Below, piece after piece: positions 1 through 10,744 of a stretch of 64,000 bases of DNA (its first letter is position 1; the number at the start of each line of letters is the position of its first letter). Source of the DNA: Ashinkailepas kermadecensis (Eukaryota > Arthropoda > Thecostraca > Neolepadidae); the NCBI GenBank assembly GCA_034440615.1, contig JAOTOM010004747.1, forward strand, positions 350,001 through 414,000, written 5' to 3'. The translations under genes and the position numbers were made by a program. The notes beneath the pieces are model-generated. The model saw only the letters and a program-made list of their open reading frames with translations, was not told the DNA's origin and did not search any database.

Positions 1-299
1 TGAGAGCTTCCCTGATCTTAAGTCCTTTCACTTGGTTATCGACATCATGCAATTACCATCGATCTTTTGCTAAATCTGCGGGGAAAATCACCTCGGCACC
101 ACGAGTCAGGCCGAGGGACATCCAGTTGGTCGACCCCCACAGCACGAAATCCATGGTGAGACCACCGGTTGTTTGCTTACCTTGACACAAAGACAGATGG
201 AAAATGGGAGGGTGCAGACGATGAGGAGGTAGGAGACGAGCGTCAGCAGAATGGCACAGCATCCTGGCCCCTCCGGGTCCGCTGCAACAGGGAAAGTCC

Positions 300-925
300 T
301 TATTACCACATCGGCCGCATCCTGGCCTCTTCGGATCCACTACAGCAGGAATAATTCAGACCACCACAAATGTTACATACCAGCCCCTTAGGATCCGCTA
401 CAGCACGGAAAGCCATAACCATCACGTCTGTCACATACCAGTCTCTTCAGATCAGGAACAGCACGGTAAGCCCTCACTATTACATCTGTCACATACCAGC
501 CTCTTCAGATCTGCTGCAGCAGGGAAAGCCCTCACCATCACGTCTGTCACATATCAGCCTCTTCAGATCTGCTGCAGCAGGGAAAGCCCTTACTATTACA
601 TCTGTCACATACCAGCCTCTTCAGATCTGGTGCAGCAGGGAAAGCCCTCACTATTACATCTGTCACATACCAGGTCCTTCAGATCTGCTGCAGCAGGGAA
701 AGCCCTCACCATCACGTCTGTCACATACCAGCCTCTTCAGATCTGCTGCAGCAGGGAAAGCCCTTACTATTACATCTGTCACATACCAGGTCCTTCAGAT
801 CTGCTGCAGCAGGGAAAGCCCCTACCATCACATCTGTCACATGCCAGCCTCTTCAGATCCGCTACAGGATAGAAAGCCCTCACCATCATATATGGCACAT
901 ACCAGCCCCTTAGGATCCACGATCG
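300..925. repeat. 58-bp minisatellite, about ten copies
   Basis: Units restart every 58 bases (for example at 490 and 548). Each carries an AGATCTGCTGCAGCAGGG core followed by a CATCACGTCTGTCACATACC-like stretch. Outer copies at about 300-420 and 850-925 are more diverged than the central ones. Because 58 is not a multiple of three, the open frame across it is a by-product of few stop codons and I do not call a protein. Bases 1-299 hold nothing I can name. Confidence 0.9.
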
Positions 926-1950
926 GATAGCTGTAGAGAGCGCGCCGCGGGAATTTTTAATTTCGAGAATTTCGACGCCGCCATCGAAACACTAACATGT
1001 GCCTATGGAATCAGAGTGCCTATGTAAGCTATGGCTTATCTAACTGATCGGTCCTGACCGCGGCGCTCCGCAAACGCCGCTGGTCGGCTGGTCCGCAGCT
1101 GGCACCAGGGCACCACCCAGCTGACCCGTAGCGCGAGCCGGGGTGAGGTCGGGGCGACTGGGGCACGGTCGGCGAGTCCTGACTGGGGTCGATAACCATG
1201 TGCACGTGCCACATAAAAAGCAGTTCGGTCTGGTTTGCATTGGTATCTGTGAAATGAGATCTGCTGCCGCCGTAACTACGACTGCTACATTGCGAATTCG
1301 GGAACATTGAGGGGTCGGGTCTCCCAAAGCATGGTAGTCAACATCCATGTACACGGGTGTTAATTTATACAATTTTTGGTGGAATAGGGCTACGGTACCG
1401 CATGCAGGGTACGGTACCGCATGAAGGCACAATTCATGAAGGCAATGGGAGGACCCAAATGGATTGGGAGAGGGTCTTGCTCCGTGGGGTCCCACGTTAG
1501 AAGTTGAAACTATTGGGGGAGTTGGCAGAGCCAACATTGTTGGGGTACTTGTCCCTTTAAAGGTATATAAAACGACACCCCTGCCAATGTATCTACCTAC
1601 CCAAGATAACCAATTGATAATGTTTGCCGAGGTTCACACATATCAACAGCTTAATCAATAGTCAATTCAACTTAGAGATAAATGCACAACGAGCATGCTC
1701 CTCTCCGACGCCGATGTTCTCAATACTTTCCACAACCTGCGATGATTTACAGAAAAGCATTGCTTATACTTTATATCACGAACTGAGATTTCTGAGTTCC
1801 CTGTTTCATAGTGGTGATTGGCCACTTGAATGACCCATTGACTAACGCACATTTTTCTGATCAATACCTGCATAAATTCGATTGGCTGACTTCCAGTGCT
1901 GAGTGGTAGTCAGCTGATGCATTTGACTCAAACTTTGTCATTATGTAGCT
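926..1950. other. Unannotated stretch with one strong TATA motif
   Basis: No coding region is supported. A GC-rich patch (1060-1160) and a duplicated GGTACCGCATG-containing motif (about 1392-1424) are visible. The 1540-1700 part, with a TATA box after a CCCTTTAAAGG palindrome, could be the promoter end of an LTR, but I could not find matching LTR ends. Confidence 0.4.
1564..1572 (+). promoter_or_regulatory. TATA-box candidate
   Basis: TATATAAAA lies directly after a CCTTTAAAGG palindrome. It is the best plus-strand core-promoter match in the first 10 kb. No downstream gene is recognised, so it may belong to a degraded LTR. Confidence 0.3.
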
Positions 1951-2226
1951 CAGGGGCGGATCCAGGAATTGTAGGCGGAGGGGACACTCGTCCGCAGGGA
2001 TGTCACTAATTGAGACAATTTCGAGGGGCGAGAGTGTGCACTTACTTGGAGGGGTCTTTAGTAGTTGGAGGGGTCTTTTGTGCTCAGAGGGGCGCCTTGC
2101 TTTTAAATATTCAAGATGGCTGTACTCGAGCGTCATGGAGGTGTCTTTTTAGAGTCACAGGGCCGCCGCATCTCCATGATGGGGACGGGGTACAAGAGGC
2201 ATTTGCTCCCCTTGGTTACGCTTCTG
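1951..2226. mobile_element. MITE-like element with a hAT-type end
   Basis: The left end CAGGGGCGGATCCAGGA matches the terminal inverted repeat of the well-bounded MITE at 58687-58967. Internal GGGGCG and ACTCGAGCG pieces are also shared. The right end (about 2226, CCTTGGTTACGCTTCTG) is a guess, and no clean 8-bp target duplication is seen. Confidence 0.45.
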
Positions 2227-2520
2227 ATTCAGATGCTCAACTTTTTACGAACGTTTGCGCAGATTCACGCCAAAAGCAATGATTGCAGGGTGACAGCTTG
2301 GTGTCATATACAATGCTGTCTTCATGAAAACAAAAACTGTTGTCCCGAGGAACTACCAGCTCGAGATTGCTTTTTTCAGCTGTGCAGCTACTCCGAGCTC
2401 TACTTGCTTTGTAATAGCCGTTTGTTTTTGCTGGACGAGGGAAACTAAACACTTCTTTGGTTCCTCCATAGTTGCGGCTACGGGGGAGGGGGGGGGGGGT
2501 AGTTAGTTGTTGTGGTTTAG
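2227..2520. other. Unannotated stretch, ends in poly-G and LINE tail
   Basis: No supported gene. A run of G near 2485-2499 is followed by GTTAGTTGTTGTGG, which on the minus strand reads as the short-repeat tail after the LINE 3' hairpin at 2521-2553. Confidence 0.4.
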
Positions 2521-2553
2521 GGGCGCATCGACTGCATAGGTCATTTCGCGCCC
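2521..2553 (-). repeat. LINE 3'-terminal two-tier hairpin
   Basis: On the plus strand, GGGCGC (2521-2526) pairs with GCGCCC (2548-2553). Inside, GACT (2530-2533) pairs with GGTC (2539-2542) through one G-T wobble. It sits about 115 bases past the stop codon of the minus-strand LINE fragment 2670-3167, the same place as in the larger LINE at 28446-28479. I infer it is the 3'-UTR structure used to start reverse transcription. Confidence 0.8.
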
Positions 2554-2669
2554 ATAACTCAGTAATTTAAACATAAGAGCGAGTGAACGTCAGTTCGGAT
2601 AACGAGTTATACGACGATGTCGAATCTGTTCATAATAAAACTGGTGCTAGTCATGTCTGCAGCAGCATG

Positions 2670-3167
2670 TTAATGACCGGTGTAAATCACGGAAAACCTA
2701 ACTTCCAAGAGGAATTTAAAAAGCTTTCCTGATTGAACGATGTCCGACTCATCCCCCAATACTTCCCGAAGCGAGACAGAGGTACGTCCAAAGTGACGTC
2801 TCCGTTCGTGGGCAAGCCGGGGACATGAGACTAAAATGTGTCGCACTGACATTGGTGCGGTGCACCTCGAGCACCGTGGCGTCTCGTCACCGCTGAGGAG
2901 ATACCGGTGTGTCGCATAAGTGTGTCCCAAACGCAGGCGACACAGGGACACCTCGTGGCCTTTGTTTCGGTGTGATGATGATGCCCACTCACCAATACAG
3001 GGCTTTACAGTCTTCAACTTATTGTTTGTTAAAGAGTTCCAGCTTGTCTGCCACTTACGCAAAATATAACCTTTGACAGCTGAGTAAAAGTCCTTCGCAG
3101 GGAGCGGGAGGGAACGTGTGCACGGGGCTCGTGTACCTCGCTTCGCCGCAGTATCCGCGGCTTCGTT
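2670..3167 (-). pseudogene. 5'-truncated LINE ORF2, C-terminal part
   Basis: Minus-strand reading opens at about 3167 with an NEAADTAAKRG block, typical of the end of a Jockey-clade RNase H region. It runs through LPLPAKDFYSAVKGYI and a KWQTSWNS block. It ends with a C-X2-C...H-X4-C zinc-binding tail (PRCSRCTAP...RHILVSCP). The stop is at 2670. The same order occurs in the LINE at 28620-31474, so this is a separate, heavily 5'-truncated copy of a related element. Nothing upstream of 3167 aligns. The translated part has no internal stop, so it is not very old. It is a non-functional remnant. Confidence 0.85.
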
Positions 3168-3224
3168 CTACGGGGCGGGGGTATGGCCGAGATGTTCTCC
3201 CCTGGATCTGCCAGTGTCTAGCAC

Positions 3225-3400
3225 CATCACATCTGGCATATACCAGCCCTTTCAGATCCCGCGACAGCACGGAAAGTCTTCATAATCACATCTGTAGCAT
3301 CACATCTCACATCCACTGCAGCACGGAAAACCTTGACCATCATATCATCTGTAAGCATCACAACATCTCAGATCCACTGCAGCACAGGAAAATCAAGCAA
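3225..3400. repeat. Outlying copies of the 58-bp satellite
   Basis: About three diverged units with CATATACCAGCCC, CAGATCC and AGCACGGAAA motifs match the 300-925 array. The copies are irregularly spaced. They show the family is dispersed rather than confined to one array. Confidence 0.65.
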
Positions 3401-3839
3401 GGGTGCTTTCACTACCACACGGCCGTTACAACACTGTCTCGAAAACCAGTGTGAGGTTTCACTCTAGCAGCACCATGGTTCGCATAATTCCCCGTAGTTT
3501 TCTTTCTTTGTCGCTGATACTGGTGGACTTCATAGAACAAAATACATTCTTAATGAAAAGCAGTGTTCAAATTATCTACGCACAGTGAGAGCCTTGTAGC
3601 AATTTCGAAGCCATCGCAGCGCCCGATTTGAACGTCATATATATAAGAAGCTAAGGACGCTGTACCCAAGAAGATAAATGGCTCTCAAAAGAGCACTACA
3701 ACTTTGTCTCGAGTACCCTTTGATGTCCCAGGAGAGACCGCTTCGTTGTTCACGAGAGAACCTGAACTATCTTCTGCATCTTATTTGAGACCAGTGGTTG
3801 GTAACGGAGATGATTGTAGGGTTTTACCACAGACCCACA
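3401..3839. other. No recognisable feature
   Basis: Mixed-composition sequence with a short TATATATA stretch near 3638. No coding, RNA or repeat signal that I can support. Confidence 0.3.
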
Positions 3840-4395
3840 CCTGTTCACCGTCTCCCTGCGAATGGTCTAGGCGTGATTATTGATTCAAAATGCACTCTTG
3901 CTTGCCATGTGCAACACACAATGAAGCGCGCAAGCGAGCACTTGCACTGTTGATTAGATCCCTCCAGTCGTGCCGTGGAAGCGCTTCACTTAAACGCGGG
4001 GCTATAATGGCCTACTGTGGCCTACTGTACAAATGCGAGTCAATTTTAGAATACTGCAGAATCATCTGGGAGGGTCGGTTCAAACCCACATGGTGCGGGT
4101 CGATTGTGTGGAACACACCTTTCTACTTTGGCTTCAAAATCACACCAGCGGCTTTTCTAGTTCTCTATCGTATGATACTCTTCATCGGCACTTCAGAAAC
4201 ACGCCTCTATGCACACGCAGAATCCAGCACGATATCTTGTTCATACGCGGCATCTTCTCGGACAAAATGTATTCACCATATCTGATGACTTGCTTCTCCC
4301 TGCATGTTCCGGTACGACCGACCCACACACATTATCTTTCTGTTCCTCGTGCGCGTATTAATACTGTGAACTGGGGATTTGTATGTCGAGTAGCA
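3840..4395 (+). pseudogene. Decayed LINE reverse-transcriptase fragment
   Basis: Plus-strand translations show the order of the non-catalytic C-terminal half of a Jockey/R1-like ORF2. First comes an LGVIIDSK block with HVQHTMKRAS (about 3870-3940), then ILEY-type remnants. These are followed by a clearly conserved tail in another frame: a VEHTFLLWLQ block, then YDTLHRHF, RRIQHDILFIRGIFSDK and SPYLM-CFSLHVPVRPT (4120-4325). Stops at about 3948 and 4016 and at least one frameshift break it. It is in the opposite orientation to the fragment at 2670-3167 and belongs to a different LINE family. Dead copy. Confidence 0.75.
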
Positions 4396-4444
4396 AAGCA
4401 GGCAGCCCTGCAGGGCTGCTTAGCGGCCATCAGCAGGTAGATAG

Positions 4445-4700
4445 CCCTCTTCAGATGTTCGCACCCCCGGGACCAAATCCTGGCTACGTCACTGAGGTGG
4501 ATGCAAGGAGCACTGGAGGCATGTACCAACCCCCTCCCCCACAACGGAAGGTGGCACCCCTCCGGGAAGGCTCGAGTGCACTCCCCATCCCCCACGGTCA
4601 ACATATTTTTCAGCGAGAGGCACTCCTAGGAGAGGGACAGGCCGCCATTCAAGGGCGCTCGAGTGCAACCCCCCTCCACCAGCTAAATGGATTTTCAGCC
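4445..4700. mobile_element. MITE-like fragment, hAT-type ends
   Basis: CCTGGCTACGTCACTG (4474-4489) is the inverse of a hAT-type end (CAGTG...TAGCCAGG). It abuts GAGGTGGATGCAAGGAG and AAGGCTCGAGTGCAC, which resemble the interior of the MITE at 58687-58967. Boundaries and target duplication are not resolved; two elements may be fused here. Confidence 0.4.
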
Positions 4701-6740
4701 GAAGCTCCAGAAAGATGTAATTCCTGAACACCTTGAATTCCTGATGTAATTCAAGGAACGACCTCATAGTAACAACTCCCATCCAAAATAAATCTTACTT
4801 CACCAGTATTACCCTCACACTACCGACATCAGCAAAAAAAGAGTAAGATGTGTGTTGTGTACAGTCGACCCATGTCCTTAATCACACTGACATAGGTGCA
4901 CGACACGAACGGTAGAACCAGCAAGATGCTGAGATGTTCCTCCCTTTAACCCTTTAACCCCATGACATTGCCTCATGGGTATCACTCTATAAAATTAGTT
5001 GGGGGGGGGGGGGGAATTATCTTTTTGAATGGCCAAAGCGGCCCCGAAAAAACAAAACGTTTGTATCTAGTGTGCGCCCATATAGGCCCAATGGATAAGC
5101 TTCAGTCTGATTGGGGGATCAAATCAATAACTGAAGGGGTCAAATCAAAGATTGAGGGGACCAGTGGCCCCCTTAGCATATACAAAGTGACACTCTGGTT
5201 TTGACTGCTAAAAAACAGCCGCACATGTGGCCTTCCAGCATCCTTAAATACCGATGCTGACCCGCCAGCGATGCACTGACGCCATTTACTTTGAGAGGGC
5301 AGCGAAACAGGCATGATAAACAATTCCAGTGCTGAACTGAACTGAATGAAAATGGCATCTTTAACACACGTTTCAATCGTTACTGGCATAGTGTAGCCAT
5401 GCAGGGGTGAGGGTTGGGGGTTGGGGGCAGTTATCGGATACTGGCTTCCACTGGCACTATGTTCAGTGTCGTCGCCACGAAATTCTTCCAGGGGGGGGGC
5501 AAGGTCGGAAGGGGGCCTCCTGTTCCCCGAAAGGGGGCCTCCATTGTGTTAGGTCTCATATTGTTTTCAGGCTCTTACTATGGTTCGAGAATGGGGAACA
5601 TGATTTGATATTGGTGTTTTGTTTGTTCTTGGCATGGTGCATCATTTACTCAAAACGCAATAGCACTAATAATTTTCGCTGAAAACTGGGTCATATCAGG
5701 GTATAAATAAGTAATATTTGGATAAATACATCAGTGCAAAAACAAACCAACGTCTCAATGCTTTCTCGAATCTTCCCGTTGGCCTCCAGATTGCAGCGAG
5801 CTGGCGGGGCTGGTGCTAAGCATATCTTACAGATATCTGCCATTGATCAACCCACATTTAAGTCCTCCAAGTCTAACTGAATATAGCTAGATTCATCACT
5901 ACTGTTATTTATTCCCACCAGCTTGATGTCATAAGCAAAGCTTGAACCATCATTTCTCAGTCATAGGACGACAATTTCGCAAAGGTGACAACGAGAAGTG
6001 GATTGCATTGGTTTTCTGAGCGCCATCTTAGGAATTTGTTTATTTTTATAACATTTGGTGCTGGCTGCAAGGCAACTGTCACACGAGCTAAAATATATCC
6101 TCAGCGAATAAATTCACGGCAAGAACAAGCATTGAACAGCAATGCATAAATGACAATGCAACAATGCAACAATGTCAGTGCATACATAATCCAAACCTCC
6201 AAATTCCACGCCGTTACGCCCATCGTTTTCGCTGTGCTGTACCGTTTTGTAAATGACTGAGAAGGTATGGAAGCTGGGAAGCTCTAATCATGCAGGCTGT
6301 AATAACAGAAAAGAAGTTTGTTGGAAGAAAATGCATTTAAAAACATCATTCATCCCATTTTATATGGGGCATGGATGTTGTATTGTATGCTTGTGAGGGG
6401 TAATTTGTCCCCTGAATGTTGGTTTTGCCCCATGGGCGTATGTTTCGGAAAATTATTGAGGGACCAGTGGAGTACCTATATTTGCGTCAAGCAGGAGGGG
6501 GCAAACGGATTTGCAGGGGAGGGGGGGGGAGGCACCTACGTCCATTAAAAAGTCCTTGGATTTCGACCGCTATTTTGTCAAAGGGGACATTTCGAAATAA
6601 TATAATTAGCTATCAAATAAATTGTCCTGTGGAGGGGCCTAATCTACCACTATGGTTTCTGATTGGTCGGATTTCAACCCTAACTCCACCACCCAGTTCT
6701 AAGGTTTTATTTTGGTACCTTGATAAGTTACCTCACACTG
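4701..6740. other. No recognisable gene
   Basis: AT-rich DNA with G-runs near 5000-5012, 5490-5500 and 6518-6530. ORFs here are short and repetitive in composition, and none resembles a known family. Confidence 0.3.
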
Positions 6741-6744
6741 CTGA

Positions 6745-7530
6745 AATTACACCTATACCACAAAACCGGATCGGTATCCCAAAAATTCAAGCTGGAGCCC
6801 TCCAAAAAAGGAGAGATTCCAACAAATAAATGTCCGGATCAGGAAAATGGCTCTGGAGCACCGAACATTTTTTCCAGATGCCTTAAAAAATTGCGTATTG
6901 CACCGAAAAGCATCCGGATCTCGAAAAATCGAGGTGGGATGCAAAAACATGGCGCCAGAGGCTCGAAAAATCAGGCCGGGATTCGGACATAAAACCCAGA
7001 AAAGATCCACAAAAAATCGCGTTGAGCACAGAAAGTTGGCGTTCGGTCTCCGGAACCACGCGCCTGGGCGCGATAAGTCGCGCTGGGACCCAGAAAAATC
7101 GCACCGAAGCCCCAAAATCGTACTGGGGCCCCACAAATGTGCATCAGGAGCCCCAAATATACACAGCCGGACCCTAAGAGTACAACGGTGCCCGAAAATA
7201 CAACTAACCTTCCAAAGCGCACCGAGTCTCCCAAAAAGCGATAGGGCCTTAAAACATGCGTTGCAGCCCTAAATAAACATGCCGGGAGCTCTAAAAAAAA
7301 TACACTGCAAGCTCGCAAGGCGCACAGGGGCCATGAGAACGCACAAGGGCCTGAAAAAGAGGCTGGGCCACAAAAGACAACATGGTTCCAAAACGTACAA
7401 AACGACCGGGAGCTAAATAAACACATCAGGGTCTTCGAAAACGCCCTGCCACGTAAAACATACTCGGTGCACAAAAAAAGCAACAAAGCCCTAAAACGAG
7501 CAGTGTTTCGAAGATGTATTAGGCTCACAA
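6745..7530 (+). repeat. Left arm of a long inverted repeat
   Basis: This arm is the reverse complement of 8003-8795. Clear anchors are CCGGATCGGTATCCC (6768) against GGATACCGATCCGG (8760), CACGCGCCTGGGCGCG against CGCGCCCAGGCGCGTG (8465), and TAAAACGAGCAG (7492) against CTGCTCGTTTTAG (8036). By eye about 80-90% of bases agree in the middle. The arm is built of diverged ~30-base units of the type AAAATCG...GGGGCCC. Confidence 0.85.
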
Positions 7531-8002
7531 CTTCAATTTAAAATGTATTACCCACCACTTTAAAATACAAAATTTCACAATTTCAGGCATTCCAGTTCAT
7601 AGCACCCGGTCGCCACGACGGCAACGTCAGTGCACGTGCACACCCATCTTTCGTATTCGGTGCATTCGCCACACTTCGTGCGATGCTACGGCCTCTGCGA
7701 GGCCTTCTGCGTTTTGCTAATTGCTGCCACATGATACACTTGCGCCATATTTGACGTGATGGAATGCTTCGTATGGGCGTTCGCTGCGAAAAGTCGATTG
7801 ATGAAATTCGATCATTAGTTTCCTACTTCCCACATTTTCTGGCAGTTATGAGATGCGGTTTCCGCTGAGGTTTGATGCACTTCATATCTTTGCTGCTATC
7901 CTCCCAGATTGGCTACCGAACCGAGGCCCTGCCTCAGCATTCTTTTTTGGACCCATTGCGTCTTTCTTGCTCTATGATTGTGTATTATGGCTCCAATCCA
8001 TT
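7531..8002. other. Spacer of the inverted repeat
   Basis: About 470 bases of non-repetitive sequence separating the two arms. No convincing ORF, Pol III box or transposase motif is visible. Confidence 0.5.
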
Positions 8003-8795
8003 TTTGTTAGGGGCCTAAAACATTTTCGAACCCCCTGCTCGTTTTAGGGTTTGTTGCATTTTTGCGCACCGAGGTTTTTTTTGACGTGTCAGGGCGTTTT
8101 CGAAGACCCCGATGTGTTTATTTAGCGCCGGTCTTTTTGTTTGTTTTGGAACCATGTTGCCTTTTGCGGCCTCAACCACCTTTTCAGGCCCTTGTGCGTT
8201 ATCATGACCCCTGTGTGCCTTGAGAGCTTCAGTGTATTTGTTAGACCTCCCGGTATGTATATATATGGCTGCAACGCATGTGTTAAGGCCCTGTCGCTTT
8301 TTGTGAGACTCTGTGCGCTTTGGAGGGCCAGTTGTATTTTCGGCCCCCGTTGTGCTCTTAGGGTCCCGATGTGTTTATTTTGGGCTTCTGACGCACAGTT
8401 GTGGGGCCCCAGTACAATTTTGGGGATTCGGTACGATGTTTCTAGGTCCCAGAGAGGCTTATCGCGCCCAGGCGCGTGGTTCCGGAGACCCAACCACAGT
8501 TTTCTGGGCTCAATACGATTTTTGTGAAGCCTTTCTGATTTTTTAAAAGTCAGAATCCCGGCCTGATTTCTCGAGCCCTTGGCGCCATGTTTTTGTATTC
8601 CACCTCGATTGTTCGAGATCCGGTTTGTTTTTCGGTGCCGTGCGCAATTTGTGAAGGCATCTGATAATATGTTCGGTGCTCCAGAGCCATTTTTTTTAAC
8701 CTAGTCATTTAGTTGTTGGAATCCCTCCTTATTTTGGAGGGCTCCAGCTTGATTTTTTCGGATACCGATCCGGTGTTTGTGGTTACACTGTGTTT
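8003..8795 (-). repeat. Right arm of a long inverted repeat
   Basis: Partner of 6745-7530. A transcript crossing both arms would fold into a hairpin of roughly 780 imperfect base pairs. The outer end fades near 8790. Beyond it the same kind of short unit continues, without a counterpart on the left. Confidence 0.85.
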
Positions 8796-10744
8796 ACGTG
8801 TGGCCCTAGACGCCAATTTTTGAGAGCCTCGACGGGACTACCGATGGGAATTGTGGGTCCCGAGCGCGATATTTGAGGTGCCTGGTTCGAGTTTGTGGGA
8901 CGCGTTGTATTTAGCTGTGGCCCCAACGCGATTTTGGCGGTTCCTGTTGCAATTTTTCGGGCCTCGGAGCGAGTTTTCCGGGGCTCGCCGTATTTATTTG
9001 GAGACCCATACACGAATTCTGGTGGACCGACGCGAATTTTGGTGGTCCCAGCGCGATTTTTGAGGCCCCGGCACGATTCTTGGGAGCTTATCCCTCTCAG
9101 GATGGAGGGGGCATTTGCCCCTTTGATATAGCACGGCGGCCACTGAAGGAGTTTTCTTTTTGTCCCAGAGTGACATTCCGATTAAGGATTTATTTTGGGG
9201 GCAGCTGCAACTTTTGGGGCCCCGGTTCGACCTTCTGGGCCTCCAGTGTGATTTTCAAGGGCTGCGACGCGACTTTTTTTTAGTCCAATGTGATCTTTTG
9301 GGCCCCGACGTCATTTTCTTGGATTCCTAGCGCGAGCTATAACGGCCTCGACACTTTTTGGGGGTCCAATGCGCTTTGGGGGCTTTTGGCGTCATTGTTG
9401 GGCCCCCAAAGTGATTATCCATGTCCGGATTGTTTTTCGTTGCTCCGGCTTCATTTGTTTTGGTCCCAATCAGACTGTTGGGACACGGTACGACCTGTCG
9501 TGCCCCTGGCATGATTGTCGTGGTCCGGGCGTGAATTTTTGGTACCCCAGGCTCAGCATAATTTGCGGGGGCCCCGCCGGATCTTTTGGGGCCCATATCG
9601 TGATTTTAAAGTACCCAGACACGACTCCTACTATTTCTTAATGGTTTCTTCTTGCAAATTATAGGCCTCCTGTCGCGTCTTAAGGGTCTCGTCTCATTTC
9701 CTAGATCCTCTTTACTGGTTTTCGACGTCTCCTTGTGTGTCCTACCCTTCTCCATATTCAATGGTCCTCCTCTCCCGTCTTGGAGGGCTTCCTCTTGCAT
9801 TCTGGGGACTCTTTAACAAGGCATGGGGCTTCCTCTCATCTTTGAGGGGCATTCTCTGCCAAATTAGGGGCCTCCTGCCACGCCTCGTGGGCCTCCTCCT
9901 TTATCATGGCAAAGCCTTACCCGTTTTGAGGGATCTTCAATTTTGGAAACCTCGCCTCTTCCATACCTGCTACCACTCCCATCTTAAGGGCCTTCTCTCA
10001 TTTCCTGGGAACTCTTTCCGGTTTTCGGGGTCTCATTTGGTCCTGGAGACCTACTCTTTCTTGAGGGACTCATCTCGAGTCCGGCAGATGCCTCATTTCT
10101 CTTCTAGAGGCCTTCTTTTTCAAATTAGGGGCCTCCTCTCACGTCTTGGGGCTTCCTGCTCTGCATGTGGATTCGATCTTTACCCATCTTAGGGGTGGTC
10201 ATCTTAGGCGCCTCCTCTGCCAAATTACTGGCAACCTTTCCTATCTTAGTGGCCTTGTTATTTCCCGGGGACCTTCTTAGCCGTCTTCGAGCCTTCTTTT
10301 CCGCCTGGGAGCCATTTCTCTTATCCAATGGCCTTTCTCTCCTATTTTAGGGGCCTCCTCGTTCATCATGGGGTCTCATTTCCAATCTTGTGTCGTTCTC
10401 TTCCCAATTAGGTGCCTTTTGCCACGTCTCTGGATCGTCCTTTTCTATCTGGGTGGAACCTCACCTGTTTGGGGCCTGCTTTTGCGTCTCCGAAACCTCA
10501 TCTCATATCCAATGGCTTCCTTTTCCGTCTTAGGGCCTCCTTTCCGGTGTTGGGGCCTCCTTTGCAATCCTGGTTTCCTCCGTGCCATTCTTGACACTCT
10601 CTTGATTTATGGGGGCTCCTACCCTCTCCTAGGTGACTCCTTTTTTAAATTAGGGGCATCCTCTTCCGTCTTGGGGGCCTCGTTTTCCAAATTAAGACTA
10701 TCCTGCCACCCATCGGAAGCCTTTACGTCTAACCTGGGTGGCTT
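8796..10744. repeat. Highly diverged minisatellite
   Basis: Imperfect units of roughly 30-36 bases. To about 9640 they read like 'TTTTGG(G)CC(C/T)CG-GCGCGATTTT'. After that they become pyrimidine-rich ('GGGGCCTCCTCTC-ACGTCTT'). No unit is exactly repeated, so the array is old. Open frames are low-complexity (Leu/Arg/Ser) and are not called. Confidence 0.7.

Noticed and set aside
370..930. 186-codon plus-strand ORF
   Set aside because: It lies wholly in the 58-bp satellite; the unit is not a multiple of three and the neighbouring frame is open as well, so there is no sign of selection on a protein.
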